The position numbers and the translations under genes were made by a program. A stretch of 33,452 nt of DNA from an uncultured Francisellaceae bacterium (GTDB lineage Bacteria > Pseudomonadota > Gammaproteobacteria > Francisellales > CACEW01): NCBI GenBank assembly GCA_905612315.1, contig CAJQSL010000098.1, forward strand, positions 1 through 33,452, in the 5' to 3' direction. The notes below the pieces were generated by a model. It saw only the letters and a program-made list of their open reading frames with translations, was not told the DNA's origin and did no database searches. This document shows, piece after piece, positions 1 to 7,877 of the stretch. How positions within the stretch are numbered: the stretch's first letter is position 1; each line of letters opens with the position of its first letter.

Positions 1-24
1 AACTTGATTATACTGCACCCATGT

Positions 25-70
25 AATATCCTTACTTAAATACGGTTAACCAAATTTAAGTAAGGATATT
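25..70 (+). promoter_or_regulatory. Perfect 17-bp hairpin covering the ATPase ribosome binding site
   Basis: Bases 25-41 and 54-70 are exact reverse complements (17 of 17), leaving a 12-base loop at 42-53 that itself holds the palindrome GGTTAACC. The right arm contains AAGGA at 62-66, the only Shine-Dalgarno for the ATG at 73. In RNA the site would be fully paired, so the hairpin would repress translation unless it is opened. As DNA it could equally be an operator. There is no T-run after it, so it is not an intrinsic terminator. Confidence 0.7.
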
Positions 71-72
71 CT

Positions 73-1362
73 ATGGATTCAGAGTTATTATTAAGTATTC
101 ATCAGCAAAACCCCTGGCTTCAATCACAAGAAAGTCCCGTCTCGTTAATTTCATCTGAGTTCATTGATTATATTGATAGATTACAAAGTGAGTTTCTTGA
201 GAAAGAAGATTGGGATAGTTTGTGGAGTATTTTGATTGGACCAAGGCAATCTGGTAAAACTACCCTAGGGAAATATCTGTGTAATCAGCTTATTACAAAA
301 AAACGTTATACACAGTTATTATATTTAAATTGTGACTATAGCTCTATTAGGCAGTGGCTTAGTTCAGCTACTTTTTTATCTGAAGCCCAGGAAGTTTTTG
401 GGCTTAAAAAATTTATTTTATTTATTGACGAAGTTCAGCGTCTCGAGTCTCCTGGTCTTTTACTAAAGATCATCGCTGATTTGAAGCTTCCTATCAAAAT
501 GATTGCTTCTGGTTCTTCTGGGCTTGAAATAAAAAGCAAAGTGTCTGAGCATTTAACTGGCCGACAGTTATCCACACTAATCTACCCATTAAGTTGCACA
601 GAAATTCCATTTGATAAGTGTTATGAAGAGATATTACTTTATGGAAGTTATCCTCAAGTGTATCTTGCAAAAGAGAAAAATATATTTCTACAAGAATTAT
701 TTAATAATTATATACAAAAAGATATTATCGAGTTTCTAAAAGTTGGCAAACCAGATGTTATTTTAAAATTAATTGGTTTATTGGCACATAGTTCAGGTCA
801 ATTATTAAATTTTCAACAATTAGCCGTTGATTGTAATGTAAATGTAGAAACCATTAGAAATTATATTAGTATTCTAGAGCAAACTTTTGTTGTTCAATTA
901 ATTCGTCCTTTTGTCGGGAATAAGCGGACTGAGCTTACATCAAATCCTATTTGTTATTTTATTGATAATGGTTTTAGGAATAAATCTATAGAAAATTTCC
1001 TAGATTTAAAGAGCAGATCTGACGTTGGGCTTCTCGTAGAAAACATGGTTTTTCAGGAGTTGGTTAAGTTTAAAGCTCAAGGTAGAAAAGAGTGGGCAAT
1101 AAATTATTGGCGCACAAAAGGTGGGGCAGAAGTGGATTTTGTTCTAAAGGAAGGAGTCGATAGAATTATACCAATTGAAGTAAAGTATCGTAAGATGACA
1201 AAGCTTAGTATTAGTCGAGGTTATAGATCTTTTATTGAGGTTTATAAGCCACAAAAGGGTTTTATGATTACTAAAAATCAGATAGGAAAGGTGCAGGTTG
1301 GCACGACTTCTATACACTTCATTCCTTTAAATATGCTGCCGAGTCTGTTTGATTATTTGTAG
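73..1362 (+). CDS. AAA ATPase of the DUF4143 type
   Basis: A 429-residue soluble P-loop ATPase. Walker A is GPRQSGKT at residues 56-63 and Walker B is FILFIDEVQ at 114-122. A sensor-like IASGSSG follows at 144-150, then a winged-helix-like middle part and a C-terminal DUF4143 region. That region has YFIDNGFRN near 295, YWRTKGGAEVDFVL at 345-358 and IPIEVKY at 366-372, an arrangement recalling a PD-(D/E)XK nuclease fold. This domain order is typical of a large bacterial and archaeal family of unknown role that is often mobile and sits as single genes. No partner gene is seen here; ftsW converges on it 24 bases downstream. The start is fixed by AAGGA seven bases before ATG, inside the hairpin at 25-70. 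Assignment to the family is firm; function is unknown. Confidence 0.9.
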   Translation: MDSELLLSIHQQNPWLQSQESPVSLISSEFIDYIDRLQSEFLEKEDWDSLWSILIGPRQSGKTTLGKYLCNQLITKKRYTQLLYLNCDYSSIRQWLSSATFLSEAQEVFGLKKFILFIDEVQRLESPGLLLKIIADLKLPIKMIASGSSGLEIKSKVSEHLTGRQLSTLIYPLSCTEIPFDKCYEEILLYGSYPQVYLAKEKNIFLQELFNNYIQKDIIEFLKVGKPDVILKLIGLLAHSSGQLLNFQQLAVDCNVNVETIRNYISILEQTFVVQLIRPFVGNKRTELTSNPICYFIDNGFRNKSIENFLDLKSRSDVGLLVENMVFQELVKFKAQGRKEWAINYWRTKGGAEVDFVLKEGVDRIIPIEVKYRKMTKLSISRGYRSFIEVYKPQKGFMITKNQIGKVQVGTTSIHFIPLNMLPSLFDYL

Positions 1363-1386
1363 TGTAATGATGCTATAACTTGCCTG

Positions 1387-2529
1387 CTAAGTGCGGTTGG
1401 TTACTCTAGACGCGCGCACGCGCCGATAAATCTTATACTCAAAATCAATTCGAATTAATATCGCAACTGCAATGGCATTTAGTAACATGGAGCTGCCGCC
1501 ATAACTTAGAAATGGTAAAGTTAAGCCTTTAGTTGGTAATAAGCCTATATTTACTCCAACATTTATAAGCATTTGTAAGGCGAGCCAAAAGGTGAGCCCA
1601 TATGCAAGATAACCATGGAATTTGTAGTTATTCGTTAAATTTCTATTAGCTATTTTAAGGCCGCGAAAGATTAAAATTGCATATAAGCCTAATATAACTA
1701 AAACACCTATTAAACCTAGCTCCTCTGCAGCTATTGCTAAAACAAAATCGGTGTGAGCTTCGGGAAGATAAAATAGTTTTTGAATGCTATTGCCAAGGCC
1801 GACTCCAAATATGCCGCCACGACCAAAGGCGATTAAAGATTGGGTGAGTTGATAGCCTGCGGTATATTTATGTGCCCAAGGGTCTAAAAAACCGGTTAAT
1901 CTTGCAAATCTGTACGGCGAGAAGATCACTAGCGCGCTCATAGCAGCTATCATAAAAGTGATCATCAAAATAAACCATCTTAATCTTACACCGCTTATAA
2001 AAAGCATTCCAAGGGCGCTGGCACATATAACACAAGTTGCACCAAAATCAGGTTCAATTAATAATAAGATGCTAGCTAATAATAATAAGATAATAGGTTT
2101 GCCAAGATTTTGAACTTCATTTATCTTAATGTTTTTAATTAGGGTAAGCTCTTTTGCTAGATAGATTATCATCCCAAGTTTTACGCCTTCTGATACTTGT
2201 AAGGACATGATTCCTAAATTTATCCAGCGTCTTGAGCCGTTTACACTTTGCCCAATCCCAGGTATAAGAACTGCTATTAATAATAAAAAGCAGGCCCATA
2301 TAATTATATTGTGTTTTTTAAAATAAAATTCTATTGGAATAAAAAGAGTGGTTAGAGCAACAGATAATGCTAATACTAAAAAAATTGATTGGCGCATTAA
2401 AAAATATAGCGGCTTGTGATATGAGTTATCAGCTACAGCTATCGATGATGATGCGACTATAACTAAGCCAATTATCATTAATAGTAGTGTGCTGGAAATA
2501 ATCCATTTGTCTAGTTTTAGATTAGTCAT
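1387..2529 (-). CDS. ftsW: Peptidoglycan glycosyltransferase FtsW (SEDS family)
   Basis: A 380-residue polytopic inner-membrane protein of the SEDS family, which polymerises lipid II into septal glycan strands together with a class B penicillin-binding protein. Family signatures are SVNGSRRWI at 95-103, the extracytoplasmic LPEAHTDF at 255-262 (D261 is the likely catalytic aspartate) and PFLSYGGSS at 339-347. LPEAHTDF and the GLLPTKGLTLPFLSYGG stretch fit FtsW rather than RodA. It lies outside a division/cell-wall cluster: no mur, ftsQ, ftsA or ftsZ gene is nearby, which is unusual for FtsW. The start is ATG at 2529 with only a weak upstream ribosome site. The gene converges with the ATPase gene. 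A second SEDS protein (RodA) elsewhere in the genome would be expected. Confidence 0.9.
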   Translation of the reverse strand: MTNLKLDKWIISSTLLLMIIGLVIVASSSIAVADNSYHKPLYFLMRQSIFLVLALSVALTTLFIPIEFYFKKHNIIIWACFLLLIAVLIPGIGQSVNGSRRWINLGIMSLQVSEGVKLGMIIYLAKELTLIKNIKINEVQNLGKPIILLLLASILLLIEPDFGATCVICASALGMLFISGVRLRWFILMITFMIAAMSALVIFSPYRFARLTGFLDPWAHKYTAGYQLTQSLIAFGRGGIFGVGLGNSIQKLFYLPEAHTDFVLAIAAEELGLIGVLVILGLYAILIFRGLKIANRNLTNNYKFHGYLAYGLTFWLALQMLINVGVNIGLLPTKGLTLPFLSYGGSSMLLNAIAVAILIRIDFEYKIYRRVRASRVTNRT

Positions 2530-2667
2530 TGGTATTTTGTTAAGTATTTTGTTGGCGTTTGGTTGGGTGTTTGTTTGTATGGTTAATAAGTTTTAAATTA
2601 GTTGTAGGTTAGTATTGCTAGATTTTATCTCTTGTGCAAGTTTTGAAGATATATAGGTAAACAAATC

Positions 2668-2744
2668 AAAACCCCTCCGCAGTCGTTGCGAGCGAGCCGT
2701 AGGTGAGTGTGGCAATCTCATTCCAATTGCAGCGACTATAGTTT
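2668..2744 (+). repeat. 77-bp repeat, copy A (GTCGTTGCGAG family)
   Basis: This unit begins AAAACCCCTCCGCAGTCGTT and ends in GCAGCGACTATAGTTT. It matches copy B at 2834-2910 over the full 77 bases, with only about six differences and no gaps. The core GTCGTTGCGAGCGAGCC...GGCAATCTC resembles dispersed palindromic repeats seen in many host-associated proteobacteria. It is far richer in GC than its surroundings. Small open frames across it (2593-2987) are repeat artefacts. Confidence 0.8.
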
Positions 2745-2769
2745 TTAGTAAGTCAACAGCAGCTGTGTA

Positions 2770-2804
2770 GGAGATTGCTTCGTCACTTCGTTCCTCGCAA
2801 CGAC
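2770..2804 (-). repeat. Inverted GTCGTTGCGAG-type unit between copies A and B
   Basis: Read on the minus strand this 35-base unit starts GTCGTTGCGAGGAACGAAG and ends CAATCTCC. It carries the same two ends as the flanking copies with a different middle. Together the three units make an A / inverted / B array, a layout that folds into a large stem. Confidence 0.7.
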
Positions 2805-2833
2805 GGTGTTGGGAATGTTTTTTATTAGGGTAA

Positions 2834-2910
2834 AAAACCCCTCCGCAGTCTTTGCGAGCGAGCCGTAGGCGAGTGTGGCAATCTCCTGCCAATTGCAGCG
2901 ACTGTGGTTT
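2834..2910 (+). repeat. 77-bp repeat, copy B (GTCGTTGCGAG family)
   Basis: Ungapped second copy of the 2668-2744 unit, with about six substitutions. One of them changes the core GTCGTTGCGAG to GTCTTTGCGAG. The substitutions suggest an old duplication rather than a recent one. Confidence 0.8.
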
Positions 2911-3308
2911 GCTAATATCCCACAAATATAATTATATATTACATGGCAATTAAGCGCCTGATTTGATTTGGATAGATAGAAACACAAATTGATAAGTTTT
3001 TTTTAGGCCTAATAAAAACATAATGCGACATAAATTTTTAAAACTGTCATGGTATAAACACAATTGTTGTTAATAACTAACAAATTTAACCTCAGATATA
3101 ACCTCCCAACACCTTGATATAACAATCTTTGCTGTTATTTGCATTGTTTTATGCACAGAAGAGTGTTTACTAGACCCTTACAGAAAAAAAATGTTATACA
3201 TAAGGTACTTGCATTTTAAGCTGTTGATATATATGTGTTTTATTGTGTGATTTTTTGGCGCTTTTTTTGCGTAAGCTCAAGGTTACAAACTGTTACCAGA
3301 GTATTATG
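2911..3308. other. AT-rich gene-free stretch with one DnaA box
   Basis: No coding frame or RNA gene is recognisable here. The stretch is very AT-rich. TTATGCACA at 3149-3157 fits the DnaA-box consensus TTATNCACA, and TTATACATA at 3194-3202 misses it by one base. It leads into the DnaA-box palindrome at 3309-3373. Confidence 0.5.
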
Positions 3309-3373
3309 AACAGTTTTATCCACAGATTGGGGTTTGTAAGTTTAATTGTCATAAGTCTGTGGATAAAACTGTT
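3309..3373. promoter_or_regulatory. 18-bp palindrome holding two perfect DnaA boxes
   Basis: Bases 3309-3326 and 3356-3373 are exact reverse complements (18 of 18) with a 29-base spacer. Each arm contains the strict DnaA box: TTATCCACA at 3316-3324 and its complement TGTGGATAA at 3358-3366. A third consensus box lies at 3149-3157. It sits seven bases beyond the rlmD stop codon. It could be a DnaA-binding/titration site or part of an origin. No dnaA, dnaN, mnmG or parAB genes are near, so an origin is only a possibility. Confidence 0.6.
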
Positions 3374-3379
3374 GAAAAG

Positions 3380-4771
3380 CTACTTTTTATGAAATACAGC
3401 CATAGATTCCATATGCTTAGTATGAGGGAACATATCCATGATACCGGCATGAGTTATTTCATAGTTATGTTCATGACATAATATTTGTGCATCGCGAGCT
3501 AGAGTTTGCGGATTGCATGATATATATAATATAGTCTCAGGGTCAAGGATATTTATATTTTTGACTAATTCAAAGGCGCCATCTCTTGGAGGATCGAGGC
3601 AGATTTTATTGATATCTGGATATTTGTTTTTAATTAAAGGGATTATTTTTTCAGGTTGGAAAAGGTCTGCTGTGAAAAATTCAGTATTATCTATATTATT
3701 TGATTTAGCATTTTGTGCTGCTCGTTGGGTTAAAATCTCACAGCCTTCAATTCCTACACAAAATTTAGAGTGTTTAGCAATTGGTAAGGTGAAGTTGCCG
3801 ATACCTGAGAATAAATCTAAAACTTTATCTTCTTTATTTAGATTTAATAATTTAACAGCCTGATTTAACATCTTTTGATTTATTTGTGGATTTACTTGAG
3901 TAAAATCACTCGGGTGGAAATTCATGGTTAAATCAAAATCAGGAATTTTATAGTTAAGCAGATCATGCTCTTGAGATATCGGATATATTTTATGAATAGT
4001 GCTAGGGCCTTTGGGCTGTAAATAAATGATCCAGTTATTATCTTTGCCTAAATCACATAACTTTTCTTGATCTGTTTTTGATAAATCTTCTAAGTGTCTA
4101 AAAATTAAAGCTGTTTGATCTTCTGTAATGGCAACTTCAATTTGAGGGATACTCGCTTTGGCATCTAAAGAAAAAATAAACTCTTTTAATAAACTTAAGT
4201 TTTCTCCAATTTGTGGAGCTAATATAGGGCAGGAATCCATATTAGTTATAAATCGGCCATCGTTTTCTCTAAATCCAACTAAAACCCCGCCTTTTTTAGG
4301 GACATACTTAACCCCAATTCTAGCTTTGTGTCTATAACCTAAAGGGTTAGCGCTAAGAGGCTCTAGTTTGTTTTTAGGAAAAACTTTTTGATGTTCTAAT
4401 AATTGAAATAATAATTTATCTTTAAATTCTATTTGTGATTTATGATCTAAATGCTGCATAGCACAGCCGCCGCAGGTCCCAAATACTTTGCATTTTGGTT
4501 CTACTCGATTTGGATGTGGATTTTCTTTTATCTCAATAGCGCGACCTTCAGCAAATTGGCTGCGATTTGATTGATATTTGAAGCTAATAGTTTCATTTGG
4601 TAGGGCATAAGATATAAAATGTGTTTTATCATCAATTTTGCCAATACCGCGACCTTCATGGCTTAACCCAAGAGGTTTTGAGTCTTCAATTGTTATATCA
4701 AATTCACCTTCTGGTAAGCGAGCTCGGCGCCGTCTTGAGCGCTTATTTTTATTGGGTATAGTTTGTTGCAT
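3380..4771 (-). CDS. rlmD: 23S rRNA (uracil-1939-C5)-methyltransferase RlmD
   Basis: A 463-residue RumA/RlmD-type enzyme that methylates U1939 of 23S rRNA using S-adenosylmethionine. A basic N-terminus (RSRRRRAR at 11-18) leads into a TRAM-like RNA-binding region at about 22-82. Cysteines C94, C100, C103 and C181 match the spacing of the RlmD 4Fe-4S ligands. The Rossmann part shows DLFSGIGNF at 319-327 and DPPRDGA at 393-399. The nucleophile C419 lies in YISCNPQTLARD. FTQVNPQIN at 290-298 is also typical. All catalytic and cluster residues are present, and the length is slightly above the usual 430-440. The start is ATG at 4771 without an obvious ribosome site. It stands alone, with the RipA-like gene divergent on the other side. 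Confidence 0.95.
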   Translation of the reverse strand: MQQTIPNKNKRSRRRRARLPEGEFDITIEDSKPLGLSHEGRGIGKIDDKTHFISYALPNETISFKYQSNRSQFAEGRAIEIKENPHPNRVEPKCKVFGTCGGCAMQHLDHKSQIEFKDKLLFQLLEHQKVFPKNKLEPLSANPLGYRHKARIGVKYVPKKGGVLVGFRENDGRFITNMDSCPILAPQIGENLSLLKEFIFSLDAKASIPQIEVAITEDQTALIFRHLEDLSKTDQEKLCDLGKDNNWIIYLQPKGPSTIHKIYPISQEHDLLNYKIPDFDLTMNFHPSDFTQVNPQINQKMLNQAVKLLNLNKEDKVLDLFSGIGNFTLPIAKHSKFCVGIEGCEILTQRAAQNAKSNNIDNTEFFTADLFQPEKIIPLIKNKYPDINKICLDPPRDGAFELVKNINILDPETILYISCNPQTLARDAQILCHEHNYEITHAGIMDMFPHTKHMESMAVFHKK

Positions 4772-4923
4772 ATTATTAAAAACACATTATTTGATTTTGC
4801 CGGATAATATCATGTGAGGGTGCTATTTTGCAAAAGGATTAAATAATTTGCCAGTTTTTGCGTAACTCTGATAAACTTAATTTAATTATTTAAATTTATT
4901 ATATTTATATTTTGGAGATTTAA

Positions 4924-5457
4924 ATGTCTAATTCTGATTCTGATATGATCGGCACGCCGGAGAACCCTGATGTAAGCTCCTTATGGAATGATGAAGATAC
5001 CGAGCGTTTTAACAATGAGACGTATCACCATCTTTTGATGGAGCAATATAAGCTCTATGTTAATATCGCAGATAATATTAACTCAAGACGAACTATTATA
5101 AATACTTTTTTCTTAACAGTGCATGTGATTATTATTGGGATTATTGGTTTATCTTTAAGCCGTCAGCCGACAGTTCCTAATTTGTTTTTACTACTTATAA
5201 CACTAGTTGGGTTATTGATTTTGTGTTTTGCGTGGTGGAGATTGGCAAAATATTATAGACAACATGCTCGAGCCAAAAAGGCTGTCATAGCCGAACTTGA
5301 GGGCAAGTTGCCATCTAATCCATGTATGGTGTCGGATAGACATTTTGTTTCTCACAAGAAAAATCCTCTTAATTCTATTGAGTCGGTCTTTCCGATAGTT
5401 TTCGGAATTTTATATATTTTGTCATACGCATATGTGGCATATCTATCCTCTCATTAG
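4924..5457 (+). CDS. RipA-like small membrane protein (8xMP type)
   Basis: A 177-residue integral membrane protein. A hydrophilic N-terminus (1-55) is followed by hydrophobic helices at about 58-78, 86-106 and 154-174, with a basic loop RLAKYYRQHARAKKA at 106-120. The pattern of a polar head, two close helices, an AWWRLAKYYRQ motif and a late third helix recalls the RipA family, named for a Francisella protein needed for growth inside host cells. I make that link from pattern memory, so it is tentative. The start is supported by GGAG at 4914-4917. A possible promoter is TTGCGT (4858-4863) with TTTAAT (4881-4886) at 17-base spacing. It heads a run of plus-strand genes, three of them for membrane proteins. 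Confidence 0.65.
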   Translation: MSNSDSDMIGTPENPDVSSLWNDEDTERFNNETYHHLLMEQYKLYVNIADNINSRRTIINTFFLTVHVIIIGIIGLSLSRQPTVPNLFLLLITLVGLLILCFAWWRLAKYYRQHARAKKAVIAELEGKLPSNPCMVSDRHFVSHKKNPLNSIESVFPIVFGILYILSYAYVAYLSSH

Positions 5458-5635
5458 AAAATATTTAAAATAGCTACTAATCTAACTTATTGTACTTGGG
5501 CTTAGTTTGAATTATTATGCCTATCTAATCATAATTTGAATTTGGAAAAAGAATGTGCAAGGTTTAATACCACTTACAAGAGTTCCAGGCTCAATTTTAT
5601 TTTAGATTTTGCTTATTAAAAAGAGGTGTATTTAA

Positions 5636-5887
5636 ATGGATCAGCTATTAAATCAGTTTTCTACTATGGTTCAGCATGGTAGTATAATTATTTTCATGCT
5701 TAATATATTGTTACATATTTGTTTTGCAGGTGGAGTCGCGCGGGATATTAACAGACTTACAAAGCTTGGGGTCATGCCGCAGTTATTTTCAGCCTGGGTA
5801 TGGGTTTTAGCGGCGCTTATCGGGGGTGTTTTTGTCGCGGTTATCTATTGGTTTATGCATCACTCAACCCTGGTTAGAAAGGCTTAG
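5636..5887 (+). CDS. Small two-helix membrane protein
   Basis: An 83-residue protein with two hydrophobic helices, about 15-35 (GSIIIFMLNILLHICFAGGV) and 50-72 (WVWVLAALIGGVFVAVIYWF). They are joined by a short polar loop, VARDINRLTKLG. The size and two-helix layout suggest a small inner-membrane subunit or accessory protein, but I do not recognise the family. GAGGTG precedes the ATG by about eight bases and supports the start. It lies 178 bases after the RipA-like gene and 51 bases before the ArsB/NhaD-like permease, so co-transcription with the permease is plausible. Confidence 0.75.
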   Translation: MDQLLNQFSTMVQHGSIIIFMLNILLHICFAGGVARDINRLTKLGVMPQLFSAWVWVLAALIGGVFVAVIYWFMHHSTLVRKA

Positions 5888-5938
5888 CCGTGAATTGCAT
5901 TAATAACAAATTATAATAAATTTTGGAACATACTTAAT

Positions 5939-7225
5939 ATGCCACTTAGTTTAATAATTTTAGCCTTCATCTTTTTTTCAGTTGCTCTTCGGCACCAGCT
6001 TCCCTTTAAATTAGCTATTTGGCAGATTTTCACTATTGGTGCGATATTAGTGGTTGCGACTGCTCAAATTACACCGCTTCAAGCTATAGTTGCGATAAAG
6101 TGGAATGTTATTTTGTTTTTATTTGGCGCATTTAGTTTGGGGGAGGCATTAGCAACATCTGGTATTCTATCGAGCTTTTGTACCAAGTTTTTTATGAAAA
6201 TAAGTGACCCTCGTAGGATTCTAGCATTGTTTTTATTAAGTGCCGCCCTTGCTAGTGCATTATTAACTAAAGATACGATAGCAGTTATTGCAACTCCGAT
6301 TGCACTTTTATTAGCTAGAAGGTTCAGAGTACCGAATAATTTATTTTTGCTGGGGCTTTGTTTTTGTGTATCAATTGGAAGTATGCTGACTCCTATCGGT
6401 AATCCGCAAAATGTGTTGGTAGCGGTATCTTCACATATGGGAACGCCATTTTTAACTTTTTTTTATTATTTGGCTTTGCCTACATTGGTTAATTTGGTTA
6501 TATGTTATTATTGGTTACGCTGGTGCTATCGTGCTGATTTGGCTAGTGGGTCTTCGAACTTAGATGAGAGTATTTGTTTTGGCGCAATTCATGGTAAGTC
6601 GGGGGATCAGCTTGAGCCTCAGGATAGAAATTCCCTTTGGCCCATTTATTTATCATTAATTTTGTTTTTGTGTATGATCTTATATGATGCGATTGCTCAG
6701 TTTGTTCAGACTTCATCTCCCTTACCAATTGGCGCATTATCTGTAATTGCTTGTTTGCCGATTTATTGTTTTTATAAAAACAGATTAATTATCTTGAAAA
6801 AATTAGATTGGCACACACTGACTCTTTTTGTGTCTTTATTTGTAGTAATGGCTGCGGTTTGGCATGCGCACTTTTTTCAAAATTGGATTCACAATAGTAA
6901 GTTAGATTTACAAGCCCCATCTGTAGTTGTATTTTTAAGTTTGATTGGTAGTCAGGTCATTTCAAACGTGCCTTTGGTGCAGTTATATCTGCCATTTATT
7001 GATCATAGCCAAATTACATCGTATGTTTGTTTAGCTATGGGTAGTACTATGGCTAGTAATATATTTATAATAAGTGCAGCTAGCAATATGATTGTAGTGC
7101 AAATAGCTGAGAAAAAGGGAGTGCATTCTTTAACTTTCTGGCGTTTTGCTATAGTTGGAATTCCATTGGCATTTATAAATGTATTGGTATATCTAGGGTG
7201 GATTTATGGAGTTCTAGGCTTATAA
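5939..7225 (+). CDS. ArsB/NhaD-like ion transporter (IT superfamily)
   Basis: A 428-residue permease with about 11 membrane helices. SMLTPIGNPQN at 148-158 is the hairpin signature shared by ArsB, NhaD and SLC13-type carriers. A matching second-half motif, GSQVISNVPLVQLYLPF, lies about 190 residues later, as expected for the inverted-repeat fold. A central hydrophilic loop (about 200-228) separates the halves. The substrate cannot be read from sequence; a sodium/proton antiporter or an anion carrier are the main options. No arsR, arsC or similar marker gene is adjacent. The start ATG has only a weak GGAA upstream. Confidence 0.85.
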   Translation: MPLSLIILAFIFFSVALRHQLPFKLAIWQIFTIGAILVVATAQITPLQAIVAIKWNVILFLFGAFSLGEALATSGILSSFCTKFFMKISDPRRILALFLLSAALASALLTKDTIAVIATPIALLLARRFRVPNNLFLLGLCFCVSIGSMLTPIGNPQNVLVAVSSHMGTPFLTFFYYLALPTLVNLVICYYWLRWCYRADLASGSSNLDESICFGAIHGKSGDQLEPQDRNSLWPIYLSLILFLCMILYDAIAQFVQTSSPLPIGALSVIACLPIYCFYKNRLIILKKLDWHTLTLFVSLFVVMAAVWHAHFFQNWIHNSKLDLQAPSVVVFLSLIGSQVISNVPLVQLYLPFIDHSQITSYVCLAMGSTMASNIFIISAASNMIVVQIAEKKGVHSLTFWRFAIVGIPLAFINVLVYLGWIYGVLGL

Positions 7226-7228
7226 TTT

Positions 7229-7270
7229 TTGAGTGATCTCTGGATAACTAGTGTATAATTGGTGTATAAT
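7229..7270 (+). promoter_or_regulatory. Possible promoter with duplicated -10 element
   Basis: Two copies of TGTATAAT lie at 7252-7259 and 7263-7270, three bases apart. Each contains a perfect TATAAT. Possible -35 elements are weak: TTGAGT at 7229-7234 (19-base spacing to the first) and TGGATA at 7241-7246 (18 bases to the second). They probably drive the acetyltransferase gene at 7329. Confidence 0.45.
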
Positions 7271-7328
7271 AACATAAGACAATGTTAAATTTAATTTAGT
7301 ATGTGAGTATTTAAAAAAGGATGTAGCC

Positions 7329-7760
7329 ATGCCAGTACCAGCTAAGAAATTCAAAATAGTTCATCATGATAGCCCCCCACGGGAAGATTACCATGTTGTT
7401 CATCAAGCAATGGTAAAGTTTAATACCGATAATTTTGGGCAAGCACCAGATTTTTTCTATTATTTTTTAAAAGATGATATGGATCAGGTTAAAGGTGGGG
7501 TTTTTGGCCAGATTTATAAGAATACTATATTTGTTGATTCTTTATGGGTGCATGATTCTCTAAGGGGCCAGGGTTATGGCTCTGAGCTTATGGAAAAGGC
7601 GGAGGTTTTAGCTAGATCAAAAGGTTGCAAATACTCTACTACTGATACCTTTGATTTTCAGGCTAGACCTTTTTATGAGAAGCTTGGATATAAAGTTATA
7701 GCAGATATGCCAGATTTTTATAACGGCTGCCAGCGCTGGTTCTTGCGTAAGACTTTATAG
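7329..7760 (+). CDS. GNAT-family N-acetyltransferase
   Basis: A 143-residue single-domain acetyltransferase using acetyl-CoA. The central strand and pyrophosphate-binding loop are clear: FVDSLWVHDSLRGQGYGSEL, with R79-G80-Q81-G82-Y83-G84 fitting the Q/RxxGxG/A motif. ARPFYEKLGYKV near the end is the usual C-terminal GNAT signature. The acceptor substrate is unknown. A good ribosome site (AAGGATG) precedes the ATG, and the twin -10 elements at 7252-7270 suggest it has its own promoter. No toxin-antitoxin-type antitoxin gene is next to it, so a Tact-like toxin is unlikely. Confidence 0.85.
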   Translation: MPVPAKKFKIVHHDSPPREDYHVVHQAMVKFNTDNFGQAPDFFYYFLKDDMDQVKGGVFGQIYKNTIFVDSLWVHDSLRGQGYGSELMEKAEVLARSKGCKYSTTDTFDFQARPFYEKLGYKVIADMPDFYNGCQRWFLRKTL

Positions 7761-7809
7761 CTTTACGCTTTAAAGATTAAAGTATAAAAAACAAAGTATA
7801 AAAAACAAA

Positions 7810-7837
7810 TTGACACTGGGTTCTAACGCGATATTAT
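7810..7837 (+). promoter_or_regulatory. Sigma-70 type promoter of the 7878 gene
   Basis: A perfect -35 TTGACA at 7810-7815 is followed after 16 bases by TATTAT at 7832-7837. This places the start of transcription near 7844, about 34 bases before the ATG at 7878. Confidence 0.6.
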
Positions 7838-7877
7838 TACTATAAAATTATAATATCATTGCAGGGGTGTCAGATTA

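Noticed and set aside
73-1362. Part of an anti-phage defence system
   Set aside because: No partner nuclease, reverse transcriptase or other defence gene is adjacent, so only the ATPase family can be stated.
2593-2987. Small open frames on the minus strand (110 and 80 codons)
   Set aside because: They lie across the repeat units 2668-2910 and their peptides are translations of the repeat (for example CEERSDEAIS). There is no ribosome site.
3309-3373. Intrinsic terminator of rlmD
   Set aside because: The stem is perfect but the loop is 29 bases and no T-run follows on the minus strand. The DnaA boxes explain the arms better.
7329-7760. GNAT toxin of a toxin-antitoxin pair
   Set aside because: No small DNA-binding antitoxin gene precedes it and the protein matches ordinary single-gene acetyltransferases.
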